64,000 nucleotides of DNA, from contig CBDCWQ010000021.1 in assembly GCA_965223435.1 (NCBI GenBank), positions 744,001 to 808,000 on the forward strand, given 5' to 3'. Positions 50,344 through 59,721 of this stretch are shown piece by piece. The notes beneath the pieces were generated by a model. It was given only the letters and a program-made list of their open reading frames with translations. It had not been told where the DNA came from and searched no databases. The stretch comes from CBDCWQ01 sp965223435. GTDB lineage: Bacteria > Myxococcota > Kuafuiibacteriia > Kuafuiibacteriales > Kuafuiibacteriaceae. The translations under genes were made by a program, and so were the position numbers. Position 1 is the first letter of the stretch, and each line of letters opens with the position of its first letter.

Positions 50344-50451
50344 ACCTCTCCCTAGACAAAGCTCCAAGGGTTACCTTGGCGCCCAGACCGAAAAACTTGG
50401 TCAGGCTACTAAGGGTTGTTCCGGGCACTTCGCCGACGTGGACCCGCGGGT

Positions 50452-51000
50452 CTACGCTGCCTGGGCCTCGATCACCCCGTATTGTCCGTCGGCCATGCGG
50501 TAGACGACGTTGACTCGGTGATTGTCCGCGTTGGTGAAAACCAGGAATTCGCTATCCAACAGGTCGAGCTGCATGACGGCGTCGTCCAGGTTCATTTCGC
50601 GGGCGACAATGGTTTCTTGGCGGACGATCTTCGGAGGGGTCAGTTCGACCTGGGGCTCAGCGACCTCGAGGATATGATGGGGCAGGACGCGGCCGTTGCT
50701 GCTCGCCTCACGGTGGTCCCGAATTTTGGACCGGTACCGTTTGACCTGGCGGAGAATTTTTTCCACCGCGAGGTCAATAGAGCTGTACATGTCGGCTGAC
50801 TTTTCGATGCCGCGAAGTCGCAGCGAGCCATCGGTTAAGAGCTCAATGTGCGCGACGTGAAGGTGCTTTTCGACCGACAGGGTGACCTTGGCTTCGCTGC
50901 CTCGCTCAATGAGCTTGGAGACCTTTTCGATTTTTTCTGCGGTGTACTGCCGGATCGGGTCACTGGGTTTGAGGTGGCGAAAAGTCACTGTGCATTTCAT
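50452..51000 (-). CDS. hpf: Long-form ribosome hibernation promoting factor
   Basis: This 182-residue protein of the HPF/RaiA family starts MKCTVTFRHLKPSDPIRQYT. It has the N-terminal RaiA domain (EKIEKVSKLIERGSEAKVTL, SADMYSSIDLAVEKILRQVK, then RYRSKIRDHRE). A C-terminal dimerisation domain (IVRQETIVAREMNLDDAVMQ, LVFTNADNHRVNVVYRMADG) marks the long form that makes 100S ribosomes. A GAGGTAA ribosome site precedes the ATG. Its place after rpoN and before ptsN is conserved in proteobacteria. Confidence 0.95.
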   Translation of the reverse strand: MKCTVTFRHLKPSDPIRQYTAEKIEKVSKLIERGSEAKVTLSVEKHLHVAHIELLTDGSLRLRGIEKSADMYSSIDLAVEKILRQVKRYRSKIRDHREASSNGRVLPHHILEVAEPQVELTPPKIVRQETIVAREMNLDDAVMQLDLLDSEFLVFTNADNHRVNVVYRMADGQYGVIEAQAA

Positions 51001-51088
51001 GAACGATTACCTCACTTCAACAACACAATCTCACGATGGGTACTTTGGGGAATTCCTCAGTATGGGCAAAGGAGACCTGAATCACACA

Positions 51089-52552
51089 CTACAATACTTT
51101 CCTCCTCTTGGAAGACGAAAGAATGCCCATCGCTTCTCGGTATTTGGCGACCGTGCGTCGTGCGATTTTGATGCCCTCTTTTTTGAGGGCCACGACGATG
51201 GCTTGATCGGACAGGGGGCTTTTGGGGGCTTCGGCTTCGATCAGCTGCTTGATTCGGTGTTTCACCGAGGTGCTGGCGACGTCCTTTCCGTCGGAGCGGC
51301 CGATGGAGCTGTTAAAAAAGTACTTCAGTTCGAAGATGCCCTGAGGGGTATGGACGTACTTGTTGGAGGTCACGCGCGAAATGGTGGACTCGTGCATGCC
51401 GATGTCTTCGGCAACGTCTCGCAAGATCAGCGGCTTGAGGTGCCCAATGCCTTTTTCGAAGAAATCCCGCTGGAACTTCAAAATCGATTCCATCACTTTG
51501 TAGATGGTGCGCTGCCGCTGGTGAATCGACCGGATCAGCCATTGGGCTGAGCGAAGCTTGTCCTGGACGTAGTTGCGTGCTTCGCCGTTCATTCCGTTGG
51601 CTAAGGCTGCGCGGTAGTACTTGGATACCCTCAGCATAGGGAGGCCATCTTCGTTCTGGACGATGACAAATTCGTCCCCGATTTTGTGCACGTAGATGTC
51701 GGGCGTGATGTAGATGGAATCCTGGGCGCCGAAGTTCCGGGCCGGCCGCGGATCAAGCGTTCGGATCACCTTGAGGGCCGCGGAGACGTCCTCTAGGGTT
51801 GTTCCTTCTTTTTTGGCGATGGCCTGAAAGCTTCGCTTTTCGAGCTCTGGCATGTAGTTTTCGATGAGCACCCTGGCGAGAGGGTGGGGGTCATCGAGTC
51901 GCTCGAGCTGAATGAGGAGGCATTCCTTCAGATCTCGCGCCGCAATTCCGGTGGGTTCGAGTTCTTGGACCTTGGTGAGGACGCGGGCGACATGGTCGAC
52001 GCTCACCTCCAAGCGAATCGCGATGTCTTCGCATGGATGGCTGCCGGTCAGAAACCCGTTGTGGTCGAGGGCGCCGACGATCTCGAGGGCGATTTCTCGG
52101 TCCGCGTCCACCAGTTGCCGTAAATTGAGTTGCCATATGAGGTGTTCTTGCAGGGTCTCCTGGTTGGCTAAGGTCTGCTCCAGGGTGGGCATTTCTTCGC
52201 CTTGTTGGCGAAACCCCCCGCCCGGCGCCGAAGAGTTATAGGAGTCGAGCCATTGCTGCCAGTCGATGTCGTTGGCGTTTTCCTTGTCGCCGGTGACTTC
52301 CGTGGGGCGGTCGAGAACCGCGGTTTCCTTCACTTTGGGTTCTTGCCCGGTGAGGGCGCGTTCTTCCTCTAAGTTGGCGACCTCGGGGCGAAGCTCTTCC
52401 TCAAGCGCCGGATTTTGTTCCATTTCTGCGTGGATGGCATCGACCAGTTCCAGCCGAGAGAGCTGCAACAGCCGAATGGCCTGTTGCAGCTGGGGTGTCA
52501 TGACAAGCTGCTGTTGCAGCTTCAGATTGAGCGATTGTTTGAGCTCAAGGAG
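51089..52552 (-). CDS. rpoN: RNA polymerase sigma-54 factor
   Basis: This 487-residue sigma-54 has the Gln/Leu-rich region I (LKQSLNLKLQQQLVMTPQLQ, AIRLLQLSRLEL) that receives the activator signal. An acidic region II follows, then the core-binding region (HLIWQLNLRQ, IVGALDHNGFLTG, PTGIAARDLKECL). The DNA-binding part has HESTISRVTSNKYVHTPQGI, then FELKYFF, and the RpoN box ARRTVAKYREAMGI. The ATG at 52552 (MLLELKQSL) gives the family start; an upstream start at 52585 adds 11 residues. Genes using it would need -24/-12 promoters and enhancer-binding proteins, none of which is in this window. Confidence 0.97.
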   Translation of the reverse strand, partial: LLELKQSLNLKLQQQLVMTPQLQQAIRLLQLSRLELVDAIHAEMEQNPALEEELRPEVANLEEERALTGQEPKVKETAVLDRPTEVTGDKENANDIDWQQWLDSYNSSAPGGGFRQQGEEMPTLEQTLANQETLQEHLIWQLNLRQLVDADREIALEIVGALDHNGFLTGSHPCEDIAIRLEVSVDHVARVLTKVQELEPTGIAARDLKECLLIQLERLDDPHPLARVLIENYMPELEKRSFQAIAKKEGTTLEDVSAALKVIRTLDPRPARNFGAQDSIYITPDIYVHKIGDEFVIVQNEDGLPMLRVSKYYRAALANGMNGEARNYVQDKLRSAQWLIRSIHQRQRTIYKVMESILKFQRDFFEKGIGHLKPLILRDVAEDIGMHESTISRVTSNKYVHTPQGIFELKYFFNSSIGRSDGKDVASTSVKHRIKQLIEAEAPKSPLSDQAIVVALKKEGIKIARRTVAKYREAMGILSSSKRRKVL

Positions 52553-52687
52553 CATGGGCCTATATTTAGTACCACGTGAGACCAAGCCCGATCAAACCAC
52601 ACTGGTGTGATTGGCCCGATCCATGCAGAAACTTTTTTTTGGCCCGATGTATGCTTGACAAATGAACATTGGCGCCGACAGCAAGGT

Positions 52688-53422
52688 TTAAAGCGTAAAG
52701 GTCTCCCCTAGATAGCGGCTTCGCGCTGTTTCGCTTGCGGCAATGTCTTCCGAGGACCCGTGTTCTAAAACCCGGCCATTGACCAAAATATAGGCGCGGG
52801 TGCAGACGCCCAAGGTTTCGCGAACGCTGTGATCGGTGATCAGGACGCCTAGGCCTCGGTCCTTGAGACCGAAGATGAGCTGTTGAAGCTCCTGCACCGC
52901 GATGGGATCGATGCCGGCAAAGGGTTCGTCTAGGAGGACAATCTTGGGTTCCATGGCGAGGCAGCGCGCGATTTCCAACCGTCGTCGTTCGCCTCCCGAC
53001 AGCTGCTCACCCAACGCGTGTCGGACCGTGCCCAGGTCGAATTCATCAATCAATGCGTCCGCTTTGGCCGCCCGGGTCTTTTTGGCTTGGCCGGGGATAA
53101 GCTCCAAAACTGCGATGATGTTTTCGCGAACCGTGAGTCTGCGAAACACCGATGTGTCTTGCGGCAGGTAACCGAGGCCTTTTTGCGCCCGCACGTGCAT
53201 GGGAAACCGGGTGAGATCGTGTCCAAAAAGCACGATTTGGCCCCCTTCGGGCCGTACTGCACCCACCACCATCCGAAAGCAGGTCGTTTTCCCCGCTCCG
53301 TTTGGCCCGAGGAGGCCAACGATTTCTTGCGGGCTCACGGTGAACGACACGCGGTCGACGACCCGCCGCGCCCGGTAGGACTTGACCAGATCTCGAGCCT
53401 CTAGCCCCAAGCGCGTGCTCAT
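52688..53422 (-). CDS. lptB: LPS export ABC transporter ATP-binding protein LptB
   Basis: This 244-residue ATPase powers extraction of lipopolysaccharide by LptFG. It has Walker A (GLLGPNGAGKTT), a Q-loop with the LptB-type GYLPQDTSVFRRLTVRENI, the signature LSGGERRRLEIARCLA, Walker B (IVLLDEPFAGIDPIAV) and an H-loop LITDHSVRETL. QDTSVFRRLTVREN is diagnostic for LptB. The ATG at 53422 overlaps the lptA stop (ATGA), so the pair is coupled. rpoN follows downstream. Confidence 0.96.
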   Translation of the reverse strand: MSTRLGLEARDLVKSYRARRVVDRVSFTVSPQEIVGLLGPNGAGKTTCFRMVVGAVRPEGGQIVLFGHDLTRFPMHVRAQKGLGYLPQDTSVFRRLTVRENIIAVLELIPGQAKKTRAAKADALIDEFDLGTVRHALGEQLSGGERRRLEIARCLAMEPKIVLLDEPFAGIDPIAVQELQQLIFGLKDRGLGVLITDHSVRETLGVCTRAYILVNGRVLEHGSSEDIAASETARSRYLGETFTL

Positions 53423-53934
53423 GGCGCTTTTCGCCGGCCCTCGGGTTTTGGCGGACACGCCCGTGCAGGCAGTTTCGGTTGGCTCTTGGGATCAAATCGA
53501 AAGCTGCTTTTTTTGCCCTGCACTTCGATTTGATCGCGTGCGATGTCGTACACGATCTCTTGTCCGCTCAAATCGGTTTCCTCGGCCCAAATGCGAGCCT
53601 GGCCGGTGAGCGTGATTCGGTCCTGACGCGCTCGGAAAACCGCCACGTCGGCGGTGGCTTTGGTCCCGTCATTTCGGACAATCACCACCCTGCCGCGGCA
53701 GGTGACCACCTCGACGACCTTTCCCGAGTACTTTGCGGTGGCTTCGTCGCAGCATACCAAGACATCCTCTCGGCGAATCAGGACATCTCCCTTGGCCGTC
53801 CCCGTCTTCTTTTTGAGGTCAATGCTGAGTCCGCCTTGGGCGGTAATGTCCACCGGGAGATCGGGGCGAGACAGCTCGTTCTTGGGGGCCGGCTGTGCCA
53901 GTCCAAGCCCAAGGAGCAACAGAGAAGCCCACAT
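53419..53934 (-). CDS. lptA: LptA/OstA-type LPS transport periplasmic protein
   Basis: This 171-residue protein has an N-terminal signal (MWASLLLLGLGLAQPAP) and an OstA-like beta-jellyroll: LPVDITAQGGLSIDLKKKTG, GDVLIRREDVLVCCDEATAK, VTCRGRVVIVRNDGTKATAD, AVFRARQDRITLTGQARIWA. It forms the periplasmic bridge carrying lipopolysaccharide to LptD. The C-terminal 25 residues are basic and Pro-rich. It overlaps lptB. No lptC-like gene is next to it; the upstream neighbour is a GNAT gene 81 bases away. Confidence 0.88.
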   Translation of the reverse strand: MWASLLLLGLGLAQPAPKNELSRPDLPVDITAQGGLSIDLKKKTGTAKGDVLIRREDVLVCCDEATAKYSGKVVEVVTCRGRVVIVRNDGTKATADVAVFRARQDRITLTGQARIWAEETDLSGQEIVYDIARDQIEVQGKKSSFRFDPKSQPKLPARACPPKPEGRRKAP

Positions 53935-54015
53935 GCGCCCTCCACTGGACCGGAAGCCCCAAGACCAGTCAAGCGGCCATCGGGGCTCCGGTAGTTCGAG
54001 GGTTTATCGCCGGTC

Positions 54016-54876
54016 TCATGCGCAGTAGATGGTTCGGCTATGGATGGCGGGTCGGTATCCCATCTTCTCGTACATGCGCCGGGCGGTGTGGTTGCTGTCG
54101 TTCACCAAAAGAAATGCCGAGGGCGCGCGAGCGAGCACCCACTGGGTGACGCTGAGGGTGCCCCTGCGGCCAAATCCCTGGTTGCGAAATTTGGGCTCGG
54201 TGTAGATGCCTTCGATCTGTCCGCCAATACCTGAGAGGGCGGCGACGTTTGACTTAAAAACCAATTCGCCGCGCTCCGTGGTGTGCACCATATCCCGGCC
54301 CCGTTGGACGCGCTGTCGAATGCGGTGTCCAAAGAGCTCGGGGTTGCGCGCATAGGGGTCGTCACCCACTTCTTCTCGCGCCATGGATGCCGATGTGCGT
54401 ACCAGCTGGTCCAGGTCTTTGGTTCTTGCTGGCCTGAGCTCGAGTGGATCGTCTCCGATCAGCTGTGAACGATGGTCAATGAGATACCCGACCTGGTCAC
54501 GCACGATGCGTGGGCGAAGGTTGAAGGACGCAAGTTGCCCCCAAATTTCTTGAACCGTCTTGCTCGGTCCAATGAGGACCCGTATGACGTACGCCAGCGA
54601 CTTGAGAACCCGGGGAAACGATTTGATGGTTTCGGGCGCTCGCAGGATGGGAAGCACGACCCCGGACGCCGATAGGTAGGCGAGACCGGTGAGCGCATCG
54701 CGCCGATCGAATTCGCCCAGGAGCCAGGCCTCAGGGGCCTCATCGGAGGCCGAAAGCCCCCCATCGCCAATCCATCCCGCGATCCAAAGGGTGGACTCGG
54801 GTTTTGTCTGGCAAAAACGAAGCGCGGCCTTGGCATCTTTGGGCCCAAGCTGAAGCAGTCTTCCCCCCTTGGACAT
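54016..54876 (-). CDS. GNAT-family N-acetyltransferase
   Basis: This 286-residue protein has its GNAT domain in the C-terminal half: LELRPARTKDLDQLVRTSAS, GGQIEGIYTEPKFRNQGFGR with the acetyl-CoA pyrophosphate motif (R/QxxGxG/A as RNQGFG), then SVTQWVLARAPSAFLLVNDS and ARRMYEKMGYRP. The N-terminal 130 residues resemble the helper domain found in DUF4081-type GNATs. The substrate is unknown. It is separated from lptA by 81 bases on the same strand. Confidence 0.85.
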   Translation of the reverse strand: MSKGGRLLQLGPKDAKAALRFCQTKPESTLWIAGWIGDGGLSASDEAPEAWLLGEFDRRDALTGLAYLSASGVVLPILRAPETIKSFPRVLKSLAYVIRVLIGPSKTVQEIWGQLASFNLRPRIVRDQVGYLIDHRSQLIGDDPLELRPARTKDLDQLVRTSASMAREEVGDDPYARNPELFGHRIRQRVQRGRDMVHTTERGELVFKSNVAALSGIGGQIEGIYTEPKFRNQGFGRRGTLSVTQWVLARAPSAFLLVNDSNHTARRMYEKMGYRPAIHSRTIYCA

Positions 54877-54989
54877 GCGCCGAGCTCACTCCTTATTTTT
54901 TGTGGTCTCGTACTTGTCTGCGAAATGCAAGACCGGTTTCCCCCGGGGTTATGGCTGTCCCGCGAAGCCTCCCCGCTGGCGCGTCCCCG

Positions 54990-56666
54990 CTAGCCCGTCG
55001 ATCGGCTTCTTGATGGTGCGCGTCTGAGGAGTAAGGAGGCGGCGGTCGCGTCTTCGCCTTTGGCTTTGGCTTCTTCTTCTAGCCCTTGGTAGTAGCTTCG
55101 GATGCCGAGGACTTCTTGTTCGATGGCGAAAAAGGCATCGAGCACGGTGGGGTCAAAGTGACGCCCGCGTCCTTCTCTGAGTATACCGAACGATTTTTCA
55201 ATGGAGAACGCTGGTTTGTAGCATCGCTCCGAGGTCAACGCGTCGAATACGTCTGCCACCGCTACGATTCTGCCCTCGAGGGGGATGTCCTCTCCTTTGA
55301 GGCCTTTGGGGTACCCGGAGCCATCGAATTTCTCGTGGTGGGTGAGGGCGATTTGGTGGGCCATCTGGATAAGTTCGTTGTTTGAGCCCGCCAACACTGC
55401 GGCACCCTTGGCGGGGTGCCCCTTCATGATCTGGAACTCTTCGGGCGTTAATCGGCCTGGCTTTTTGAGAATCGCGTCCGGGATCCCAATTTTGCCCACG
55501 TCATGCATGGGGCTGGCCAGTTTGATGAGATCACAATAACTTTCATCTTTGCCCAGTTTGCGAGCAATCGCAGCCGTGTAGTCGCTCATCCGGTGGATAT
55601 GAAAGCCGGTTTCGTCGTCCCGATATTCCGCAGCGATGGCGAGACGAAAGATGGTGTCGACGGCCGTACTCTTGAGCTTCGACACCAAAACCGCGTTTCG
55701 GACTGCCCCGCCAGCTGGGCCCGCAATGGCGGTCAAGAGCTTGAGGTCATCTTCGCGAAACGCGTGACTGGTACCCACCGTGTCCAGGTATATGACGCCG
55801 AGGACGTCCTCGTGGTGGGTCATGGGCGCGCAGATCACAGAGCGTATGTTGAGGTCCGCAATACTGACCCCTTGGTCAAACCGGTCATCGCTTCCGGCGT
55901 CGAGGGTGAGGATACCTACCCGCTCTCGGAATGCCCGCCGCGCGATGGTTTGGCTGGCAAGGGCCTCACTTTCATCGTGGCTTGGCTTTGCCGTTCGATG
56001 GGCGCGAACGATGAGCTCTTCGCTGTTTTTGTCCTCAGTCATGATCACCGCGCGGTGCGCGGGAAAGGTGTCGAAGAGTGCGTCGAGGATTTTTTCGAAC
56101 AAGCGTTCTAAGTCGAGCTCAGTGGAGATGATGGCATTGGCAGCCAACAGGGTTTGCAGGTGTCTGCCCGCCCGTTTGAGTTCTGCGACGTCGTTGCGCT
56201 CGAAGCTCTGAGATATGGAGTCTTCGTCGACGGGCACCAGGCTGAATCTCGGAGGCGCCTCCATTCGGGGTCTGGTTTCTCGGCGTTCGGACAGTCTCGG
56301 AATGGAAGGGACCTCGAGCTTCGAACGGGGAAGAATAGGCTTTTGGTCGCCCAGCTGAAACTCGAGGACAGTGTGACCCAAGGTCACTTGGCTGCCCGGG
56401 TTCAGGGGCGTGGGGGCGTTTAGGGGCGCCCCGTTCAGATGGGTTCCCGTCCTGCTGCCAAGGTCGGTGATGACATATCGGTCCTGACGCTTTTCGATGA
56501 CCGCATGGAATCGAGAGATTCTCTCGTCTTGCAGGCATAGGTCATTTTCGGAACGCCGGCCGAGGGTCAGCCGTTCGCCGACTCGCACCACCACACCGGC
56601 ATCCGGGCCCTCGATGACTCTCAGCGAGCCGCTGGTTTCGCTGGGGTTGTTGGAGCGGGGCTCCAT
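54990..56666 (-). CDS. FHA-GAF-HD-GYP signalling protein
   Basis: This 558-residue cytoplasmic protein has three domains. Residues about 14-110 form an FHA domain (LGRRSENDLCLQDERISRFH, DLGSRTGTHLNG) that would bind phosphothreonine. Residues about 180-320 form a GAF domain (FDTFPAHRAVIMTEDKNSEE, DVLGVIYLDTVG). Residues about 330-520 form an HD-GYP domain (HDVGKIGIPDAILKKPGRLT, HHEKFDGSGYPKGLKGEDIP, VAVADVFDALTSERCYK). HD-GYP domains hydrolyse c-di-GMP. The key residues HD, HH and GYP are intact. It combines kinase-type phosphorylation input with c-di-GMP output, and could act together with the PilZ and MshEN proteins of this window, which is inference. Confidence 0.93.
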   Translation of the reverse strand: MEPRSNNPSETSGSLRVIEGPDAGVVVRVGERLTLGRRSENDLCLQDERISRFHAVIEKRQDRYVITDLGSRTGTHLNGAPLNAPTPLNPGSQVTLGHTVLEFQLGDQKPILPRSKLEVPSIPRLSERRETRPRMEAPPRFSLVPVDEDSISQSFERNDVAELKRAGRHLQTLLAANAIISTELDLERLFEKILDALFDTFPAHRAVIMTEDKNSEELIVRAHRTAKPSHDESEALASQTIARRAFRERVGILTLDAGSDDRFDQGVSIADLNIRSVICAPMTHHEDVLGVIYLDTVGTSHAFREDDLKLLTAIAGPAGGAVRNAVLVSKLKSTAVDTIFRLAIAAEYRDDETGFHIHRMSDYTAAIARKLGKDESYCDLIKLASPMHDVGKIGIPDAILKKPGRLTPEEFQIMKGHPAKGAAVLAGSNNELIQMAHQIALTHHEKFDGSGYPKGLKGEDIPLEGRIVAVADVFDALTSERCYKPAFSIEKSFGILREGRGRHFDPTVLDAFFAIEQEVLGIRSYYQGLEEEAKAKGEDATAASLLLRRAPSRSRSTG

Positions 56667-56921
56667 CGGTTCGACTGTGTCGCTCAGCCCCGGATCCTGT
56701 CAATGTGTATCCACTGGCCGCACATGCCGCGGGTTCAGAGGACCGGTTTCAGCTGGTCTCGGGCGCGGGCGGACCCACGATTTTGACCTACCAAGACCTG
56801 CATTGCGGTGGCTTGGTCACAATGGAGGACGCTTCCACGGACCGGTTGGGTCGCCCCCTGTGCCTCAACCGGGCACTGGGTTCACGTCTACGTTGAAGCG
56901 AAGACGTTCAGGGAGCGCTTG

Positions 56922-58004
56922 TCAGGAGATCAAACCTCGGCTCTTGAGGTCTTCGGCCACCAGGATGGCTCCGCGTGCGGCGCCCATCTTGGTGTTGTGG
57001 GATACGAGCACAAACTTGACGCCGTGATCGCCCAGGACGGCATCTGGTCGTACGCGGCCCACGCTCGTGGTCATGCCGTTGTCTTCGTTCCGGTCTCGCC
57101 TGGGCTGGGGGCGAAACGGATCTTCGTGCAAGGTGATCCAATCGCGAGGCGCTGAGGGATGCGTGCTTGGATTGATGTCTTTGCCAAAAGCGCGCATGGC
57201 CTGTTTGACCTGGTCCAGATCTGCGCCCTTCTTGAGCGACACGGTGACGGCCTCCGTGTGGCCATCTAGGACCGGTACTCGGGTACAGGTCGCAGAAACC
57301 AAAAATTCCGCCGGAGTGATGGACGGTCCGTCCATGGTTCCCAGAAGTTTTTGCGCCTCTGTTTCAACCTTCTCTTCTTCTTTTCGGATGAAGGGCACGA
57401 CGTTGTCGACGATGTCCATGGAGGACACCCCGGGGGACCGTCCGGCGCCACTGGTGGCCTGCATGGATGTCACCACCACCTTCTCCAGCTGAAATTGGGT
57501 GTGCAAGGGTGCCAGGGCGATCGCGAGCCCGGTGGTGGTGCAGTTGGGGATGGGGACCACAAAGCCCTTCCAGTTGCGTTGCTTTTGTTGGGTTCGGATC
57601 AGATCGGCATGGGCACCGTTGACTGCGGGGATGATGATGGGGACGTCCTTTTCGTATCGGTACGCGCTGGCGGTCGAGACGACGGGGACATGCTGGGCAA
57701 AGCCTGCTTCGAGTGCGCGCGCAGCGTCGGACTCCACCGCGGAGAAGACCAGGTCGATTCCATCCAGTGACATTTGGGACGCGTCTTGAACCACGAGATC
57801 TGCGTAGGCTTTGTAGGCCTCTCCTTCGACGTACCAGCCCAGCTGGCCATCGTTTTGGGAGATGGCCTCGGTGTATTTCTTCCCTGCGGACCGGCTGGAC
57901 GCGGCGAGCAGCGTCACCTCGAAAAAAGGGTGCGTTTCTAGGGCGGCGAGGAATTGTTGTCCGGCGATGCCGGTGGCGCCCACAACGGCGCATCGAATAG
58001 CCAT
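56922..58004 (-). CDS. asd: Aspartate-semialdehyde dehydrogenase
   Basis: This 360-residue NADPH-dependent enzyme reduces aspartyl phosphate on the way to lysine, methionine and threonine. It has an N-terminal GATGIAGQQF nucleotide-binding loop, SAVESDAAR, and the catalytic cysteine in VPIPNCTTTGLAIAL. Then come QATSGAGRSPGVSSMDIVDN, the SATCTRVPVLDGHTEAV histidine segment, and HNTKMGAARGAI. The sequence pattern fits the archaeal/fungal-type ASADH more than the E. coli type. The ATG at 58004 (MAIRCAVVGATG) is preferred; an upstream start at 58046 adds 14 residues. Confidence 0.93.
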   Translation of the reverse strand: MAIRCAVVGATGIAGQQFLAALETHPFFEVTLLAASSRSAGKKYTEAISQNDGQLGWYVEGEAYKAYADLVVQDASQMSLDGIDLVFSAVESDAARALEAGFAQHVPVVSTASAYRYEKDVPIIIPAVNGAHADLIRTQQKQRNWKGFVVPIPNCTTTGLAIALAPLHTQFQLEKVVVTSMQATSGAGRSPGVSSMDIVDNVVPFIRKEEEKVETEAQKLLGTMDGPSITPAEFLVSATCTRVPVLDGHTEAVTVSLKKGADLDQVKQAMRAFGKDINPSTHPSAPRDWITLHEDPFRPQPRRDRNEDNGMTTSVGRVRPDAVLGDHGVKFVLVSHNTKMGAARGAILVAEDLKSRGLIS

Positions 58005-58181
58005 TTCGGGCCGAACACTACCATCGTTGGCCGCGATGCGCACCAAATGTTGCGTAGATCTAGGGCGCGGGCTTACCCACCATCGCTTGGTTTTGGGGCA
58101 TCTCTCATCACCTCGCGGGAGGTTGTGAGGCGCACTCTAAAGAGAAACGCACAAGTCCGGATTCATGTTTTTAACACCCTG

Positions 58182-58514
58182 CTAGTGCTCGAGATCGGAA
58201 GTCCGTTCCGGGTTTTCTGCGATAGGCGTGAGTGTCCAGGGGAAATTCTCCAAGACCATCCTCACCAAGGGCTTAAGATTGTCTCGGAAAGGCGTTCGTT
58301 CCCAGCGACCAGAGTAGTTCGCCATGTCAAGGCACCAAAGATGCACCGTGTCACGACGAAGGCGAAAGTGCTTGACGGGATCGCGCTCTGGTCCAGACTC
58401 GACGATGACCGCAACGCCATGTTTACGGGCGCGGAGATGCTTGGCGCCCGCGGCGTGTAAAACCTCTTCCACGAGCGTGGCGTCTCTGGACTCAGCTTTG
58501 GGTTTGGCGGGCAT
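58182..58514 (-). CDS. Small conserved protein next to an IS630 transposase
   Basis: This 110-residue protein is of unknown function. It reads VEEVLHAAGAKHLRARKHGV, VIVESGPERDPVKHFRLRRD and WCLDMANYSGRWERTPFRDN, then PWTLTPIAE. The pattern resembles a family of about 110-residue hypothetical proteins with a GRWExTPFRG motif. Its last residues (ENPERTSDLEH) are encoded by an inverted copy of the palindromic repeat at 58196-58217. It lies 17 bases downstream of the transposase gene in the same direction, so it may travel with it. Confidence 0.6.
   Translation of the reverse strand: MPAKPKAESRDATLVEEVLHAAGAKHLRARKHGVAVIVESGPERDPVKHFRLRRDTVHLWCLDMANYSGRWERTPFRDNLKPLVRMVLENFPWTLTPIAENPERTSDLEH
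58196..58217 (-). repeat. Dispersed palindromic repeat (family B), inverted copy
   Basis: On the minus strand this reads GAAAACCCGGAACGGACTTC plus CG, matching the copies at 59680 and 59722 with only a few substitutions. The hairpin arms are CGGAA and TTCCG. It overlaps the 3' end of the small conserved gene. Confidence 0.7.
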
Positions 58515-58531
58515 GATCAGGCACCGACCGA

Positions 58532-59644
58532 CTACGCGGCCAGACGCTGCTCATTTTGTAACTTATCGGTCCTCCATGTCCAGCGAAACGGGTGACCCTC
58601 ATACCGGTTCCAGTGCTTGATGAAGCCCACCACGCGTTTCGCCTGCACCCGGTGTGAAGAGAAATCGCCATATTTGAGGATGCGTCGGTGCAGGATAGAG
58701 AACCAGATCTCGACTTGGTTCATCCAGGACGCGTGCTTTGGGGTATATACGAAGTGAAAACGATGCCCATGCCGGCGGTTGAAAGCCTTCCATCGTTCTG
58801 CCCGACCGTCATAGTGCGTATTGAGATTGTCCCACACCACATAAATCTTCTTATCCGAGTATTTGCGGGCCAGTTCGTTCATGAATGAAACGAGGGCATC
58901 GGCGCTTCGGTGGGGAACCACACGGCCCAAGACCCGGCCTGTTTTTACGTTGAAGGCAGCCAACAGGCACTGGGTGCCGTGGCGTTTGTACTCGTACTCG
59001 TAGCGCACCGAGCCATCAAAGGGATTCCGGTGCGTCGGGCTTTTTCGCTCAAGCACTTGCATGGGTTTTTCGTCTACGCACACCACCACTGCATCCTTTG
59101 GAGGACGGAGGTACAGTCGACAAATACGTTTGGCCTTCGCGAGGAAATTCGCGTCGGAGGATTTCAACCATTGGCGAACCCTATGGGGGCGCAGGTTCTC
59201 GAACCGGAGAATTCGGCCCACCTCGCTCACACTGATTCGGCAACCCGTAGACGACTCCAGGGCATCTGCCAGCGCTCTATACGTCCAAAGATCTCGAAAA
59301 GGCGCTGGATGTTCATCCTCGTCTGGGCGGTGACAAGCGAGTTGGACCAACTGACACCTCATCTCCACTGGGATCTGCGCGGGGCGCCCAGACCGCGCTC
59401 CGTCTTGTAGGCTCTCGACGCTGGGGTTTTCGGAGAAACGCCGCTTCCACTTCCTCACGGTTCTTCCCGTGACACTGAGCCGCCTTGCGATCTCCGCCGT
59501 GCCCATGCCCTGCCGCGCCATCAACACCATCTGGGCCCGCACAACGACTCCGTGCGGAGCACGTTGGCGACGAACGAGAAACCTCAAATCCCTCCGAACT
59601 CGACGTGGGATCACAAGCTTCTTCGCTGCCGGCCCTGGGCTCAT
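58532..59644 (-). CDS. IS630-family transposase
   Basis: This 370-residue DDE transposase has an N-terminal helix-turn-helix region (MGTAEIARRLSVTGRTVRKW, SGRPAQIP). The catalytic residues lie in VVVCVDEKPMQVL (first Asp), YVVWDNLNTHYDG (second Asp) and SWMNQVEIWFS (Glu). The IS630 family also carries the FVYTPKHASWMNQVE pattern seen here. The coding sequence is intact. Exact terminal repeats of the element could not be placed, but inverted copies of the family B repeat lie on both sides. It sits downstream of dnaK and is read in the same direction. Confidence 0.92.
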   Translation of the reverse strand: MSPGPAAKKLVIPRRVRRDLRFLVRRQRAPHGVVVRAQMVLMARQGMGTAEIARRLSVTGRTVRKWKRRFSENPSVESLQDGARSGRPAQIPVEMRCQLVQLACHRPDEDEHPAPFRDLWTYRALADALESSTGCRISVSEVGRILRFENLRPHRVRQWLKSSDANFLAKAKRICRLYLRPPKDAVVVCVDEKPMQVLERKSPTHRNPFDGSVRYEYEYKRHGTQCLLAAFNVKTGRVLGRVVPHRSADALVSFMNELARKYSDKKIYVVWDNLNTHYDGRAERWKAFNRRHGHRFHFVYTPKHASWMNQVEIWFSILHRRILKYGDFSSHRVQAKRVVGFIKHWNRYEGHPFRWTWRTDKLQNEQRLAA

Positions 59645-59679
59645 GTCTATAAGATCACGCCCGGCCTGATTTTATTCCC

Positions 59680-59710
59680 GAAACCCGGATCGGACTTCCG
59701 GCAAGGGGTA
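59680..59710 (+). repeat. Dispersed palindromic repeat (family B), copy 2
   Basis: The sequence GAAACCCGGATCGGACTTCC followed by GGCAAGGGGTA matches the consensus with a changed but still paired stem (CCGGA with TCCGG). A second copy begins 42 bases further on. It lies between the transposase start and the dnaK stop. Confidence 0.75.
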
Positions 59711-59721
59711 CTACGGCCGGC

